The notes beneath the pieces are model-generated. The model was not told where the DNA came from and searched no databases. It saw only the letters and a program-made list of their open reading frames with translations. Positions 13,561 to 25,568 of a stretch of DNA of 64,000 bases are shown here, in pieces. Every line of letters starts with the position of its first letter. Positions within the stretch are counted from its first letter, which is position 1. The position numbers and the translations under genes were made by a program. The stretch is from contig NC_062219.1 in assembly GCF_902686445.1 (NCBI RefSeq), positions 44,109,056-44,173,055 of the forward strand. Direction: 5' to 3'. This DNA is from Sciurus carolinensis. Lineage: Eukaryota; Chordata; Mammalia; Rodentia; Sciuridae.

Positions 13561-15364
13561 TATTTCCCCACTGTTCTTACAAGTTCACTATAAAGTTGTA
13601 TGTTAAGTAGTTATATTCCTGAACTCATCATTTTAATGAATTAAGAGCATTTAAGAACATGTTTAGCTACTAAAAGTAAACATTCAACCAAAGGACTTTA
13701 AATAAAAATGTAACTCATCTAATTAGACCCATAAGATCTAATCACATGTTTGTAAGTGAGGTTTGATTCAGGGCTTAAATAATTTTTAAGATGAGAATCC
13801 ATTGCTTAGCTGTCTTTCCTCCATTTCGGTTGGCTCCAATTAAGGCAGGCTTTGTGCTCTTTTGGTCATATGAAGCTGTTAGTAGATTTTAGGACTATGG
13901 GCTCCCAAGATCATATTCAGTAGTTAAGAGAGAATCTGCATCCCAACACTGCCAGCTAAGTCCTAAGGTTAAAACTGATTAGAGCAGCTAAAATATCTTG
14001 CCAACCTCTGAAACCACCATGACTGACAGAACATTTACATAATTAGTTTCAATCAGTCAGAGTTCATTTCTGGCATTTGGTACAGTAAAAAGCATTGCAA
14101 TTCTACCCCCCAAAAAAGAGGCGTGCATCCCTAGGTATAGAAGCCACTTGCTGGAAAAAGGCTTCCTAACCATATATCACTCAAGGACCAACAGCATCCT
14201 GGGACACTAGGTGGAGTCATGTGAACTGTTTTCATGAATGGAATGTAACAGAACCTGGTATGTTCCTTTCAGCCTAAGGTGGCCAAAAACAATTATTCTT
14301 TCTCTAATCTCCTCTATACATTTTCAAAGTTGAGGTAGTTTTCCAACACAATAAGCAATAAAGGAAAGATAATTTAGGAGAGTATCTGAAAATTGATAGA
14401 CTTTTTAAAGTTAGATTATTCTTGCATTCTTTGATAAAAGCATCGGTAACTGTGGTTTTATCATTGATTTATTGCACCTAGTCTCCTAATGTTCTATTAG
14501 CTTACCTGAATATATTATAAGCAATATATGTTATCTTAGTCTGGTTATACATTCAGAGGTTTTATCTTTTTCTTTTCACTGAGTAAGTTTTAATAACCAA
14601 AGAAAATGTAAATATGTAGTAGGTTTCTGAAACTTATATTAAAGCAATATAAGTCTGTAATTTCATTTTTAATTTAGGATTTGAGGGAAATGAAAAAAAA
14701 ATAATTCGATTTCTGTCATGTTATTACTGTTTCCTGTTTCTGAAATTATTAAAACTTAAAATTACCATATAGATTTTTAAGGTGATTACCATTTAGTATA
14801 TAATATTCTATTTGAATTAGTTAAATCTGTCACCTGTCAACTCTTTATTCTCAAAGTTAGTTGCATTTTTGTTTTCTTGATCAGAGTTGAGATACATCTC
14901 TTCCCTTTTCCCCTTGTTCCTCCTTTACATATTTCCTTTCCCTTTTTCTTCTTTCTATTGCCTCTGTTCCTTAGTACTACTTCCCTTCCTCTTCCTCCTC
15001 CTCCTTCTTCTTCTCATTCTTCTTTCCCACCCCTCTCTGACTTTCTCATTTTTCTCTGTACTCTATATTAAACCATTTATTACATATGTGTCCAATTCTA
15101 TAAAATGCACACCAAGAGTAATTTCTAAAATAAACTGTAGATTTGGGGTGATTGCCATGTGTCAATGTGGGTTCATTATCACAAATTATCACAAATGCAT
15201 CAATTTGTTGAAAGATTTTAAACGCGAAAAAGTCTATGCATATGTACAAGCAACAGGTGTATGGGAAATCTTTGTTCTTTCCAATTTTTACTGAAACTAA
15301 AATTTTTCTAAAATTTACCTTAACAAATTCATACATAAAATCACAAAAGCAGTACAAAACAAAA
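13561..15364. other. Intergenic DNA with a long pyrimidine tract
   Basis: No gene is visible. From about 14895 to 15060 the plus strand is almost entirely C/T ('cttccctcttcctcctcctcc' type), which gives long but low-complexity Leu/Phe/Ser/Pro open frames that are not genes. The block around 14200-14290 has a faint ancient-repeat look. Confidence 0.55.
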
Positions 15365-15460
15365 CAACCTAGGGTCAGAAGTAGGGCTGCCCATGATTAA
15401 ACTCTAGCACAACTGCTTATTACCATATAGCCTTAGGAAAATTATACATCCAGTCTTGTT
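15365..15460 (+). mobile_element. MIR SINE fragment
   Basis: The order 'gggtcagaagtagggctgcc', 'aaactctagcacaactgctt' and 'tagccttaggaaaattat' follows the conserved MIR core. It is an ancient tRNA-derived SINE, heavily diverged. Confidence 0.65.
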
Positions 15461-15568
15461 TTAAATTTGTTTTAAAAATATTTTATTTTGGAGATACACA
15501 AAGGTATAGAAAATAATAGAATACCCTTTTATTCAGCACAGAACTCAGCTGATACACTTTGCATTTGT

Positions 15569-15660
15569 GTGTGTGTGTGTGTGTGTATTGCTATGGTTCT
15601 AATCCAGGGTTTTGTGTGTGTTAGGCAAATGCTCTAATACTGAGCTACATCCCCAGCCCT
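15569..15660 (-). mobile_element. ID-like SINE preceded by (GT)n
   Basis: The reverse complement of 15586-15659 starts 'gggctggggatgtagctcag' and carries a B-box-like 'gattagaacc', that is, an ID (tRNA-Ala-derived) element on the minus strand. A (GT)n microsatellite at about 15569-15588 abuts its A-rich end. Divergence suggests an old copy. Confidence 0.8.
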
Positions 15661-15839
15661 CATTTACTATATTCTTATAAAGTATTTTAATATTATAGTC
15701 TTATAAAGTATTTTAACACTATAGAAGTATTTTAATACTATATAAGAATACTACAATACTATAATATATACTAGTCTTTACAATATACTTTTAATTTTGC
15801 ATTTTTCTATACCATACATGTTTGATATTATACTGTATC

Positions 15840-16960
15840 CTTTTGAAACTTCCTTTTTTATCCTCAGTGTACATTTGTTCATTTCATTTCAATTTTATTC
15901 ATAGTTGTGTTTTTAACAGTAGTACAGTTAACTTTTTCATATTGCTCTTAGTATTTAGAAAATTTTAAATTTTATATTGTTACAAAAATGTTTATATCAG
16001 GATTATTTTATTTATCACATGATACATATATAGGCAAGGCCTTCTTTAAGGTTCCCATTTAGGAGTTGAATCCAAAGGTTAGAAGATGTTTTACATGGCA
16101 ATACCAAATGTGTTTTTCAAAGCAGTTTAATCCAACTTCAATCTCATTTGCCCGACAGGAGAGCTACCATTGTTCCAAACAGCTGCTATTACATCTCTCA
16201 GGACTCTTGTACTATGGGACTTGAAAATATTTGACAATAGAGTGAAAACTGAATAAAATCTCACTGATGACATCTAAATGAACATCCTTTATGATTATTA
16301 AAAACATTGAACATGTTCATATATATTTGCCTGTTATGTCTGCTCTTCAGGGAACTACCTGTAAGTTTATTTTGCTTATTTTGTATTACATTTCTTAATT
16401 ATAGATTTACAGACTTCCTATAATGTATGTATCATATTTTCAAATATTTTTCTCCCTATTCTTGATTTATTTTGCTACTCTCTTTATGGTGAAATTGGGT
16501 ATAAATTCTTAATCTTAATGTATCTACAATACTCATTTGCTTTGCAATTTGTCCTTAGAGTTTTAAGAAGTTCTTTTTTACCCCGAAGTCATAAAGATGT
16601 TTTTATATTATCTTCTCAGTATTTTAAAGTTTTCTCTTTTACATTCAAATTTCTAATGTCTCTGGAATTATTTTAATACATGATCTCAAGAAAGGTTAAA
16701 GTTATGGTTTTTTTCCACATGGATAACTAATTGTTCCAGTATAACTTGTTCAATTCATTCTTTCAAAATTGATCTGCAATTCCAATTGGGATATGTGTAC
16801 ATGTGTATTATAATATTTTCTTTCATTATTGTATTTATCTAACCTTGGCACTATCTTAACTACTTTATAATTTCAATATAGATAATATTTGATAACAACC
16901 AAATATAGTAGATTTAAACATTGGTTCTGCATTTGACAGCACATTGTAGACATGTTATCA
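15840..16960 (-). mobile_element. Old L1/HAL1-like fragment, antisense
   Basis: On the minus strand it resembles decayed L1 ORF2/HAL1 text. Plus-strand landmarks are 'aaaggttaaagttatggttt' with 'ttccacatggataactaatt' and 'gttccagtataacttgttc'. No long frame survives, and the boundaries are approximate. Confidence 0.6.
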
Positions 16961-18076
16961 TATTCCACAAAATACAATCTGAAGATTTAGTAATATTAGG
17001 TTCACTTATACATATAGAAATAGAAGTTGAAAATTGCCTAATAAATGTTATTATGATAATAGTGACATCCTGACATTAAGTAGCACATATGTATGCTTAG
17101 TTTGGTCTTCTTTTGAGGGAAAATTTTAAATATTCTTGACCCTTTTTGTTTTTATGAGTCTTAGAAAGTCTGATTTTACAAATGCAAGAAACATACTTCT
17201 ATGAACTAAAAGGAAATATGATATTCTCACTAAGTCTTTCACCAGGAATATTCATGTAACAATTTGCAACAAAAATCTGGAAAATCCTGATCTGCTAAAA
17301 TGATGCATAAAAATAATTTTGTATCTGTAGTAACGGTTGTATGCCAAAATTTACTTGATACTCTTGGTCAGTAGAGAAATTCTAAAGCAGGTGACTACAC
17401 ACATAGTCAGAAGTTTATTTATGTAAAAATAAAGATATTATTTAATCAATTTAATTGTATCAGTACCATGAATTCAGTGAACTTACTGTAAACTACATTG
17501 ATCAACTTTCTATTTATTTCCTGGACCTAATCTACCCCTACTTTACAAAGAAATGATCTTTCTCTTCTCCTGAACTCCTTGGCAAGTGATGCTGTTTTAC
17601 TGTGGTGAATTCTCTCAACCTTCTGATTGTCCATTTTCAGTTTCTTATGATTTTTAAAATTCAGTAATCCCCTTGATGGTTACCTATCTGTTTTGTTCCT
17701 AACAACACTTGATTCAATTAACCCTCTCCAGAATTATCCGAGTTGGACCTCTTAGCTAGCACCTTTCATTACCACACATTGAAATCACACCTATACGGTG
17801 TTGTTCAACCAATCATTGCTGACGACCCCTGTCATCCTTCTTAGTAGGCCTAGACCGCTAATGTCCTTTCTAATCTCCATTTTTATTTGCCAGATGGAAC
17901 CAGATGGTGCTGTTTGAACTTCTGCACCCTATGATTCTGGTAAATGGTTATGTACCCTGAGCCATCTTTGGACCACAATTCTCTAATGGGTCTTTGACCC
18001 TTATATAACATATCCACCCAAACACAGCCAACTTCTGGAGTCTTGTAACCACTTCCTTCCCCAGCTGCCCAGTGAA
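16961..18076. other. Intergenic DNA, origin uncertain
   Basis: No coding frame. The last 350 bp (about 17720-18070) are less AT-rich and end with 'cccttatataacatatcc', which might be an unrecognised old LTR or ERV remnant next to the LTR that follows. I cannot support a family name. Confidence 0.45.
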
Positions 18077-18640
18077 TGTCACAGGAAAGCCGGGAGCTGA
18101 AACTCCAAACCTCGGTTCTTATGTTCCGACAAAAGAAAATTTAAACTCAGACACGAAAAACCATGTACGAAAACTTTATTAGAAGTGAAAGTGAGGCGAA
18201 AATAAAGTAAAAGAAAATTGAGGCTTAAGCAGAGAACACTCTCAAGAGAGAGTGGGCCACCTCTGTGCAGAGAACAACAAAGGACACAATGTGTCCCCAC
18301 ATTTCATTCTTGTTTGATATTTACCAGGAAAACTGGGGACCACTTTCTGTATTCTTTGCCAATCAGGTGTTCAACTCCTCTTTCACTTCGAGTTTTTGAC
18401 CTTAGTTGGTCCTCTCAGGAACTGTCATGGTGGCTATCCTATTTAGGAGGGCTTCATCTGTAAGGCAATCCCATGTCAAGGTGGACACTGAGGTCAATAG
18501 CTGGTTAGAAGTTACCTTAGTGTACCTGCACTACTAAAGGAATCTTACTTCCCAGACAATTGGAGACACTTACAGCTATAATTCCTAGCTTTATGTCAGC
18601 ATCAATGGACCTTGTCAAGAGTTAATCCCATTAATCCATT
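18077..18640 (-). mobile_element. ERV LTR on minus strand, far end unresolved
   Basis: The plus strand begins 'tgtcacaggaaagccgggag', the complement of an LTR ending in CA. A polyadenylation hexamer (AATAAA, minus strand) lies at about 18174-18179, at the right distance from that end. Composition is richer in GC than the surroundings. I could not find the partner TG end or a flanking duplication of the bases before 18077 (agtgaa), so the upstream boundary near 18640 is a guess. Confidence 0.55.
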
Positions 18641-18982
18641 TCTCTTGATGTAAATTCTATCTTCTTTGCTTCTGTTTATTTTCTACAAATTAACATTACC
18701 ATCCTTTGCTTTCTTGTCTACATTAGAAGCTGTTGGAAGAAGACCCTAAAATAATTTAAAGAACACTTGTGACGTTGCCTGCATTTCCCTGCTCATTGCT
18801 AGCTACTACCTAACATAAGCTACAGCATTTTGGTCTCACCTAACATGGGCATTGTTTTCTAAGAACCATCCTCATAGCAAGCTCCTACCATTTCCTGGAA
18901 ACCCTTTCAGGCATTAAAAGTTTATCTTGCAAAAATGGTCACAGATCAATAAATTTTCCTTCATGATTTGACCCCCTTGAAT

Positions 18983-18999
18983 AAGCATGATTACTCTTT
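18983..18999. repeat. 17-bp target-site duplication, left copy
   Basis: AAGCATGATTACTCTTT at 18983-18999 is repeated exactly at 20642-20658. The two copies bracket the inverted L1 insertion. The last T residues are ambiguous with the L1 poly(T). Confidence 0.92.
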
Positions 19000-19080
19000 T
19001 TTTTTCTTTTTTTTTTTTTTTTTGAATTTTTTTTTCTTTTTTTTTTACGTTTACATAGGGTAATGATGTTTATTATATTT

Positions 19081-19127
19081 TCCCCTCCCCCCCACCCCTC
19101 CCACCCCTCCCACCCCTCCCACCCCTC
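19081..19127 (-). repeat. G-rich 3'UTR tract, G-quadruplex candidate
   Basis: On the plus strand this is a run of CCCACCCCT units. On the L1 sense (minus) strand it has more than four GGG/GGGG blocks separated by one or two bases. It sits in the L1 3'UTR, where mammalian L1s are known to carry G-quadruplex-forming tracts. The equivalent tract in the 46-53 kb L1 (about 53315-53345) is more degenerate. Confidence 0.85.
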
Positions 19128-19258
19128 TTTTCCCTCTACACAGTCCTTCTTTCCTTCATTCTTACTGCTCTCCTTAGCCTAGCTCTAAACCTAACCCTAA
19201 ACCTAATGCTAGCCCGTCCCACCCCCCATTATATGTCCTCATCCGCTTATCAGCGAGA

Positions 19259-20161
19259 TCATTCGTCCTTTAGTTTTTGAGATTGGCTTATCTCACTTAG
19301 CATGATATTCTCCAATTTCGACCATTTGCCTACAAATGCCATAATTTTATCATTCTTCATTGCGGAGTAATATTCCATTGTATAAATATGCCACAGTTTC
19401 TTTATCCATTCATCAACTGAAGGGCATCTAGGTTGGTTCCACAATCTGGCTATGGTGAATTGAGCAGCAATGAACATTGATGTGGCTGTATCTCTGTAGT
19501 ATGCTGATTTTAAGTCCTTTGGGTATAGGCCAAGGAGTGGGATAGCTGGGTCAAATGGTGTTTCCATTCCAAGCTTTCTGAGGAATCTCCACACTGCTTT
19601 CCAGAGTGGCTGCACTAATTTGCAACCCCACCAGCAATGTATGAGTGTTCCTTTTTCACCACATCCTCGCCAACACCTATTGTTGCTTGTATTCTTGATA
19701 ATCGCCATTCTAATTGGGGTGAGATGAAATCTTAGGGTAGTTTTGATTTGCATTTCCCTTATTACTAGGGATGTTGAACATTTTTTCATATATCTGGTGA
19801 TTACTTGTACATCTTCTTCTGTGAAGTGTCTGTTCATTTCCTTAGCCCATTTGTTGATTGGATTATTTGTATTCTTCGTGTAGAGTTTTTTGAGTTCTTT
19901 ATAGATTCTGGAAATTAGCGCTCTATCTGAGGTATGGTTGGCAAAGATATTCTCCCACTCTGTAGGCTCTCTCTTCACATTTCTGATAGTTTCCTTTGCT
20001 GAGAGAAAGCTTTTTAGTTTGAATCTATCCCAGTTGTTTATTCTTGCTTTTATTTCTTGTGCTATGGGAGTCCTGTTAAGGAAATCTGATCCTGAGCCAA
20101 CAAGTTGAAGATTTGGACCTACTTTTTCTTCTATAAGATGCAGGGTCTCTGGTCTGATTCC
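19259..20161 (-). pseudogene. L1 ORF2 C-terminal part
   Basis: About 300 codons of the L1 ORF2 protein C-terminus. L1 ORF2p is an endonuclease/reverse transcriptase. This piece lies after the RT catalytic core and includes the cysteine-rich end, with C-x3-C and H-C-type spacing in the segment '[21 protein letters not shown]' region (about 19650-19690). The stop is at 19259. Upstream, the open frame runs artificially through the inversion joint to 20359, where it is antisense to the inverted L1 block. Residues encoded there (20162-20359) are not ORF2 protein. It has no start of its own. Confidence 0.88.
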
Positions 20162-20641
20162 GTGGAAAGATCTCCCATGTTCCTGGATAGGCAGAATTAA
20201 TATCGTCAAAATGGCTATACTACCTAAAGTTCTATACAGATTCAATGCAATTCCAATTAAAATCCCAATGATGTACCTCGCAGAAATAGAGCAAGCAATT
20301 ATGAAATTCATCTGGAAGAATAAAAAACCTAGAATAGCTAAAGCAATCCTCAGTAGCAAGAGCGAAGCAGGGGGTATTGCAATACCAGATCTTCAACTCT
20401 ACTACAAAGCAATAGTAACAAAAACGGCATGGTATTGGTACCAAAATAGACAGGTAGATCAATGGTACAGAATAGAGGACATGGACACAAACCCAAATAA
20501 ATACAATTTTCTCATACTAGACAAAGGTTCCAACAATATGCAATGGAGAAAAGATAGCCTCTTCAACAAATGGTGCTGGGAAAACTGGAAAACTATATGC
20601 AATAGAATGAAACTAAATCCCTATCTCTCACCCTACACAAA

Positions 20642-20658
20642 AAGCATGATTACTCTTT
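20642..20658. repeat. 17-bp target-site duplication, right copy
   Basis: Exact match to 18983-18999. Together they mark the single insertion event of the twin-primed L1. Confidence 0.92.
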
Positions 20659-20859
20659 AAATTCTTGACATAGGTTTGGAATTTTTTTCGTTCCTGTGGA
20701 ACAGAAAATTTGGCTGTGTAAGTTTCCTGACTTGTAAGATACTTGCCACATTTTGCGAGTAAGATAATGGTGGAACTTGAGAACTCAACCTAATTTTCTA
20801 CTTCCTTTTGGTGATTTTCTTTAAATATTTGAATAATTCAAAAGTAAAAACCATATTGA

Positions 20860-22900
20860 CCTAGAGTTCTCTTATTGGGAAGGATTTTAATCATGAATTA
20901 AAATTATTTTACCTATCAGTGGACTATTAGATTGTCTTTTTCTTTTTGTGAAACTTTCCATAAATTATGTTTTTTAAGAAATGTTATTTAATCTAAATTA
21001 TCACATTTATTGGTATAAGGTAGTTATAAAATCCTTCTATTATCCTTTCAATCTCTGTAGAATTGCCAGTAATATCACATTTTTATTCCTGATATTAATA
21101 ATTTTGTATTTTCTCTCTAGTTTTCTTAATCTTTCAGTGTTTTATTGATTGTCTTAAACGTTTCAAAGAAACTGAATTTTCGCTTTGATATTTTCCCTAT
21201 GTCCATTTTTCTGTTTCCCTGATTTCTGCTTTGATCTTACAGTTCACTTCCACCCACTTCTTCAGGTTATTTTTGGTCCTGTCTGTCAAAGTCACAAAGA
21301 TGAATACTATCGCTCACTTCTTAAAATGCGTTTGTAGAAAACTAGTTTTCATCCAACTCTTTGTTTTTTCTAATATTCAAGACTAAATTTAACTATAAGC
21401 ATCAACTTAAATATATGTATAAACCTTATTGTAGCATATTTGTATTATCATTCAGCATAGGACTGTGGTTGTGGCTCACGCACTTGCCTAGCATGCGTGA
21501 AGCCTTGGGTTCCATCCTCAGCACCACATAAAAATAAAATAAAGGCATCATTCAGCACAGTGCATTTTATAGATTCCATTGTTTATTATTCTTTGAGTCC
21601 AGGTTTTCATAATTATATTCTACAATTTACAAATACTTTTGGATTTCCTATTTCTCATATTGCTAATGATTTCTAGTTTTAATCTAGTAAGTTCAAGGAT
21701 TGTACTTAATATTACTTCAATGATTTGAGTTTTTTAAATCTTATGTGGTGTCACAAGATTAATTTTTATAAATGCTCTTTTGTGTACTTATAAGTAATTG
21801 AATTTTTTAGTTTTGTAGAGATCTACATCCATCCATTTCCACACAGGTATATATCATGGTGATATCTAGTCTACATATTTACCTATATCTATTTATTTGG
21901 GTATAAATATATAGACACATACATAGAAACATATCTATATCTACATGTGAACCAATGTATGCATACAAGCATATATATACATGTATACATATTTAAAGTT
22001 GTTATTCACCATATTCAAAATATTTACTATTTTTTCTTTATTTGCTTTTCTTTTTCTTTTTTCTGAGGAGAGGTAGGGTTGTTTGGTTGTGCTCTTAATT
22101 GCTTTCTCTTTGTTCCTAACTGAGCAATTGAGAGGGTTGCTTGAATCTTTTTTCATTAATGTGGAACTTTTAATTCTCTTTTAATATCTTTTCTTTTTAA
22201 AAAAATCTTTGAACCTATTTTGTACCTTCCTGATAAATTGACTGCATAGGCTGTGAAATATGTATTACAAAATGTGTTTAAGTTCATTTTGCCAGTTATT
22301 CATACAAGAACATTCTTATTCCACTGTGTAATGTCTTTATATTTTGCACTTTTATTCTCAGATTTTCTCTATCCTTGTATTTAAGCTGCTATGTTTACTG
22401 TACTAGTATATGGACAAATTGTATTTCTTTAAATCATTTTGGTTTATTGTAGTATTTGATCTTCTTACATTTATCACAAGAACTTATTTTTTTAAATTTT
22501 GTTGCCTGCTTTTATATGTTTTTTCTTTTTTCTTTAAAATATATTTCCTTAATTTTGTTTTGTCCTTTCTTTTGTTTGCTTTTTTGAATTAAACAAATAC
22601 CTTTTCTTATTGTTTAATCTCTCTTTCAATTTACTATACATTGATTCTTTTTATTACTTTAAGGATGATTATGGTTATCATATATATCCTCAATTTATTA
22701 CATTCCAGTACAAATTATTACTACCATTTCAAAATAATTTCTGATTTTAAATTATTGAATTGATTTAATGCTCTGGCATTTTGGTTATTTTGTCATCATA
22801 TTTTACATTTATTAAAAATACCAAAATATTAATTATAATACCAATTATATTTGATCAATATTATTATATGTTCATCCATGTATCTCATCATTTTCTTTTT
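20860..22900 (-). mobile_element. Old L1 ORF2 fragments, antisense
   Basis: Plus-strand text such as 'ttatctaaattatcaca'-like lines near 20990, 'ctattatcctttcaatctct' and 'gtttccctgatttctgcttt' is the reverse complement of L1 ORF2. Further L1-like antisense blocks follow near 21560-21800 and 22310-22600. Stops are frequent. An ID element (21461-21546) is inserted into it, so the L1 is the older of the two. Confidence 0.7.
21447..21560 (+). mobile_element. ID SINE with target-site duplications
   Basis: The body at 21461-21546 ('gactgtggttgtggctcacg' ... 'gggttccatcctcagcacca', then A-rich) is a tRNA-Ala-derived ID element. Flanking copies ATCATTCAGCATAG (21447-21460) and ATCATTCAGCACAG (21547-21560) differ at one base. 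The A box is eroded ('gtggctcacgcac'), so pol III activity is doubtful. Confidence 0.88.
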
Positions 22901-22984
22901 TTCATTTCTTTCTGCATTTTCACAGACAATACAGAGCGCCCAAATGCCCACACAATCTTCATCTCTGTTGTTGTAGTCCTCATT

Positions 22985-23050
22985 TTTATTTTTGTGGTGC
23001 TAAGAATTGAACCCAGGGCTTCCCGAATGCTAGGCAAGTTCTCTGCCTCC
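22985..23050 (-). mobile_element. ID SINE fragment, 5'-truncated
   Basis: The reverse complement reads 'cttgcctagcattcgggaag' then 'ccctgggttcaattcttagc', the 3' half of an ID element with its B box. The A-box half is missing. Confidence 0.78.
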
Positions 23051-23189
23051 TGAATTTCTTTTAATGGGAATCTACTTGTGTCGAATTCTCTAGGCTTTTG
23101 TTGTGTTTGTTTGCAAACACCTTTTAATTCATTGTTGAAGAATAATTTCATTATATATAGAATTATACATTGTGAGCTATCCTGCACAT

Positions 23190-23565
23190 TGAATGTTATC
23201 TGAACACAATTCAGTCATAAAGAGGAAGCAAAGACACATGCTACCTCATAGAGCAATTTTTAAAACATCATTCTAAGTGAAAGAAACCAGACACAGAGGC
23301 CACATAGTATGAGATTTTATTATATAAAATAACGATAATAAGCAAATCCATAGAGACAGAGGAAGACTGGTGGTTGCCAGAGACTAGGGAATGGGGAAGT
23401 GCTTACTTAATGGGCACAGATTTCCTTTGGGGGGGGGGGGTCATAAAATGCTATGGAGCTAGACAGTGATGTTAGTTGCACAAAATTACGAGTGTACCGA
23501 ATGCCACTGACTTGAAATAATTAAAATAGTAAATTCTATGTTCTGTATATGTTGCCACAGAAACA
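23190..23565 (+). mobile_element. Old L1 3' end with G12 run
   Basis: Blocks 'gtgaaagaaaccagacacag', 'cacatagtatgagatttt' and 'ggtggttgccagagactagg' follow L1M-type 3' ends. A run of 12 G at 23429-23440 sits where this family has a G-rich stretch. No frame is left. Confidence 0.78.
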
Positions 23566-23569
23566 AATA

Positions 23570-24120
23570 TGCTAAATAAAAGGATGCCTCATCTTTTTTC
23601 TCCCTTTTTTTTACTCTTAAAAATCACATCTCAAATTATTGTTTCTTTAAAATTAATTACTTCTACCCTACAATCTTTCTCTTTCTTTTCTTTGGCTTTT
23701 AAGTACATACATTTTGATGTTTTCAAAATGTCTCTTATTGTCTATACATTTTTACTCTTTTTCTGGGTTTGACCTTATTTTCTAATTCTCTTCCACTTCT
23801 CCCCTGCTATGTCTGGTTTGTTAATTATAATCATAACCTTCAAATTATTAATTTCAAGTATGAGGTGTTTTAGTTTTATAATTTCCACTTTTTTCTATAG
23901 ATATTGCAGATTTAGCTTTCTTGTGAATTTCTTCACCGTTTTATCTCTTCTCTTGAACATATTCAACAAAATGACTTCTAGTTTTATGGGCAATTACTTC
24001 AGAATCTGAATCACATGTGGGTCTCCATCTCTGGTCAATGTTTGCCTTGATTTTCAGATATTTATTCTTGTCTTCTTTGCCTTTGTAATTGCTAGATATT
24101 ACTTAAAAAGTAAGGTAGAC
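23570..24120 (-). mobile_element. Possible old L1/HAL1 fragment, antisense
   Basis: The line 'gggtctccatctctggtcaa' with 'tgtttgccttgattttcaga' resembles antisense L1M/HAL1 text. The support is weak and the ends are uncertain. It is T-rich, with Phe/Leu-rich artificial frames. Confidence 0.4.
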
Positions 24121-25079
24121 CATATGATGTGGTCATCCTTCAGAGACGATTCTTTTTTCTTTTCCTTTTTTTTTTTTTTTTTTTTAATTTGGCTAGGTAG
24201 TTAGAATAAAAGCAATTTTTGTTCCAATCAGAGGTCATGATTATTGGGGTATATTCCCATCACTGTGAGGACTGATCTGCTTCCCATATAATTTGTTCAC
24301 TGAGTTTCTCACCTAAAAGCCATTCAGGGGTCTCAACTGCAAGCTAAGCGTGCATATCAGACCTGTCCCTTCGCGGAATCTAAGTGTTAAATTTTGTGTC
24401 TCCAACTCAATAAAATTGGCTACAGCACTGCCTAGCTTTTTATCATTTCATTGCAACTTTGAAAAACCATCTTGAGGAAGAGCGAGCATTTCACAATGTC
24501 AGCTCACTTCTGTTCCTTTTTTCCTTAGACTTTTGTTTCCAATGTTGTCTGCTTGCAAAGTGCTACCATCCAATGTTTTTCTCTAGGACAATGAGACAAG
24601 GAGATTCCTGGAGATCTGAGGTGCTTCTCCTGGGTCTGTCCCTTGGCCCAACCCTGCATTATAATTGGTGAACACATCAAAGGGGCAAAATGGTGGAGAA
24701 TGTTATTGTCTTCACAATAAATTCTTCCTTTATTCATGATCTTTTATATTCAAATCCTGGATAAAATGGGGGTACTTTGTATATCAAGACAGCTTGGGTT
24801 TTGGTTTCATAAAAGCTGCTCCATGATAACTCAAAGTGATTAAAAACTGTTTGTGTGTTTAATATGAAATATGTTTTATACCCATATTGAGGGTCTATTC
24901 TTTTTGAAATTACATGTATGTATTAGTTTCTGTTATGTGCCATAGCACAATTTTTAGTTTCTCAGTTCGAAACTATCCACACTGAGCAGGTGGTGTGAAT
25001 TTGAAATCAAAATCCAGAAAAAAAGCACCTTCCTTTTTTTTTTTTTTTTGATCAAAATATTTTTTTAGCCTGCAGTTTC
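24121..25079. other. Intergenic DNA left of the provirus
   Basis: It includes T-runs at about 24164-24187 and 25036-25052 and no recognised gene. The block 24459-24760 is somewhat less AT-rich and ends in 'cacaataaattcttcc', but I could not assign it. The last bases before the provirus are tttcatga. Confidence 0.5.
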
Positions 25080-25083
25080 ATGA

Positions 25084-25566
25084 TGAAAGGCCCCAGCTCC
25101 ATGTCTTAAACCCATGACCTAGGTCACTCCACCCAACCCCCCCTGGGAAGGTTGCACGACCTACCCGGAGGTCGTTAAACTGATAAACAGGTTGAGAAAG
25201 AACAGGGCGGTTGGGAAAGCTCAGATCATCGTCTGAACAAACCGGAACTGATAAGCAGGAACCATGAAGATGTCAAGCAAAAATTTCCGGGAACATAGTA
25301 CGAAAAACAACCTTACCCTTTAGGTGACCTATGTGCTGGATTCAAAATAGTCAATAAGAAACCTGTTGCTTACCGCGCGCGCAAAACCTGCCCCTTTACC
25401 CTATAAAAAACCTGTACCCCAAAGCCCGGTGTGCCAGTTCACCGAAGCTCTGGCTGAGGTTTTGCTGAGCACCCGCAGGTGCCTGTGTATCAATAAACAG
25501 CCTCTTGCTCTTGTAGCCAGTGTCTTCGCGTGATCTTCCTTGGACAGGGGGACGGAGGGTCTTTCA
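25084..25566 (+). repeat. 5' LTR of the provirus
   Basis: 483 bp, TG...CA. It holds a TATA box (TATAAAA, 25402-25408) and a polyadenylation hexamer AATAAA (25492-25497); transcription would start roughly 25-30 bp after the TATA. The CCAAT box visible in the 3' LTR is TCAAT here (25351-25355). A short GCGCGCGC block (about 25375-25382) lies just upstream of the TATA region. Confidence 0.96.
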
Positions 25567-25568
25567 TC

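Larger units (their letters stand above)
19000..20641 (-). mobile_element. Young L1 with 5' inversion (twin priming)
   Basis: The 3' part reads on the minus strand: poly(T) at 19000-19046, 3'UTR to about 19258, then the C-terminal ORF2 frame, open from 19259 up to about 20161. From about 20162 to 20641 the sequence switches to plus-strand L1 text, which corresponds to the ORF2 segment just upstream in the element (compare 50795-51060 and 51616-51830). About 35 bp of L1 lying between the two blocks is missing at the switch. The whole is bracketed by 17-bp duplications. This is the classic product of twin-primed target-primed reverse transcription. The two frames are long and open, so the insertion is recent. 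It is not mobile, because ORF1, the endonuclease and most of the RT are absent. Confidence 0.95.

Noticed and set aside
14887..15294. A 135-codon frame rich in Phe, Leu, Ser and Pro.
   Set aside because: It is produced by a pyrimidine-only tract; low complexity with no domain.
19175..19210. CCTAACCCTAAACC-like telomere-type text.
   Set aside because: It is a few irregular units within the L1 3'UTR, not an interstitial telomere array.
19259..20359. A 366-codon minus-strand open frame.
   Set aside because: Only the part up to about 20161 is L1 ORF2. The remainder is antisense to the inverted L1 block, so the fused frame is an accident of twin priming.
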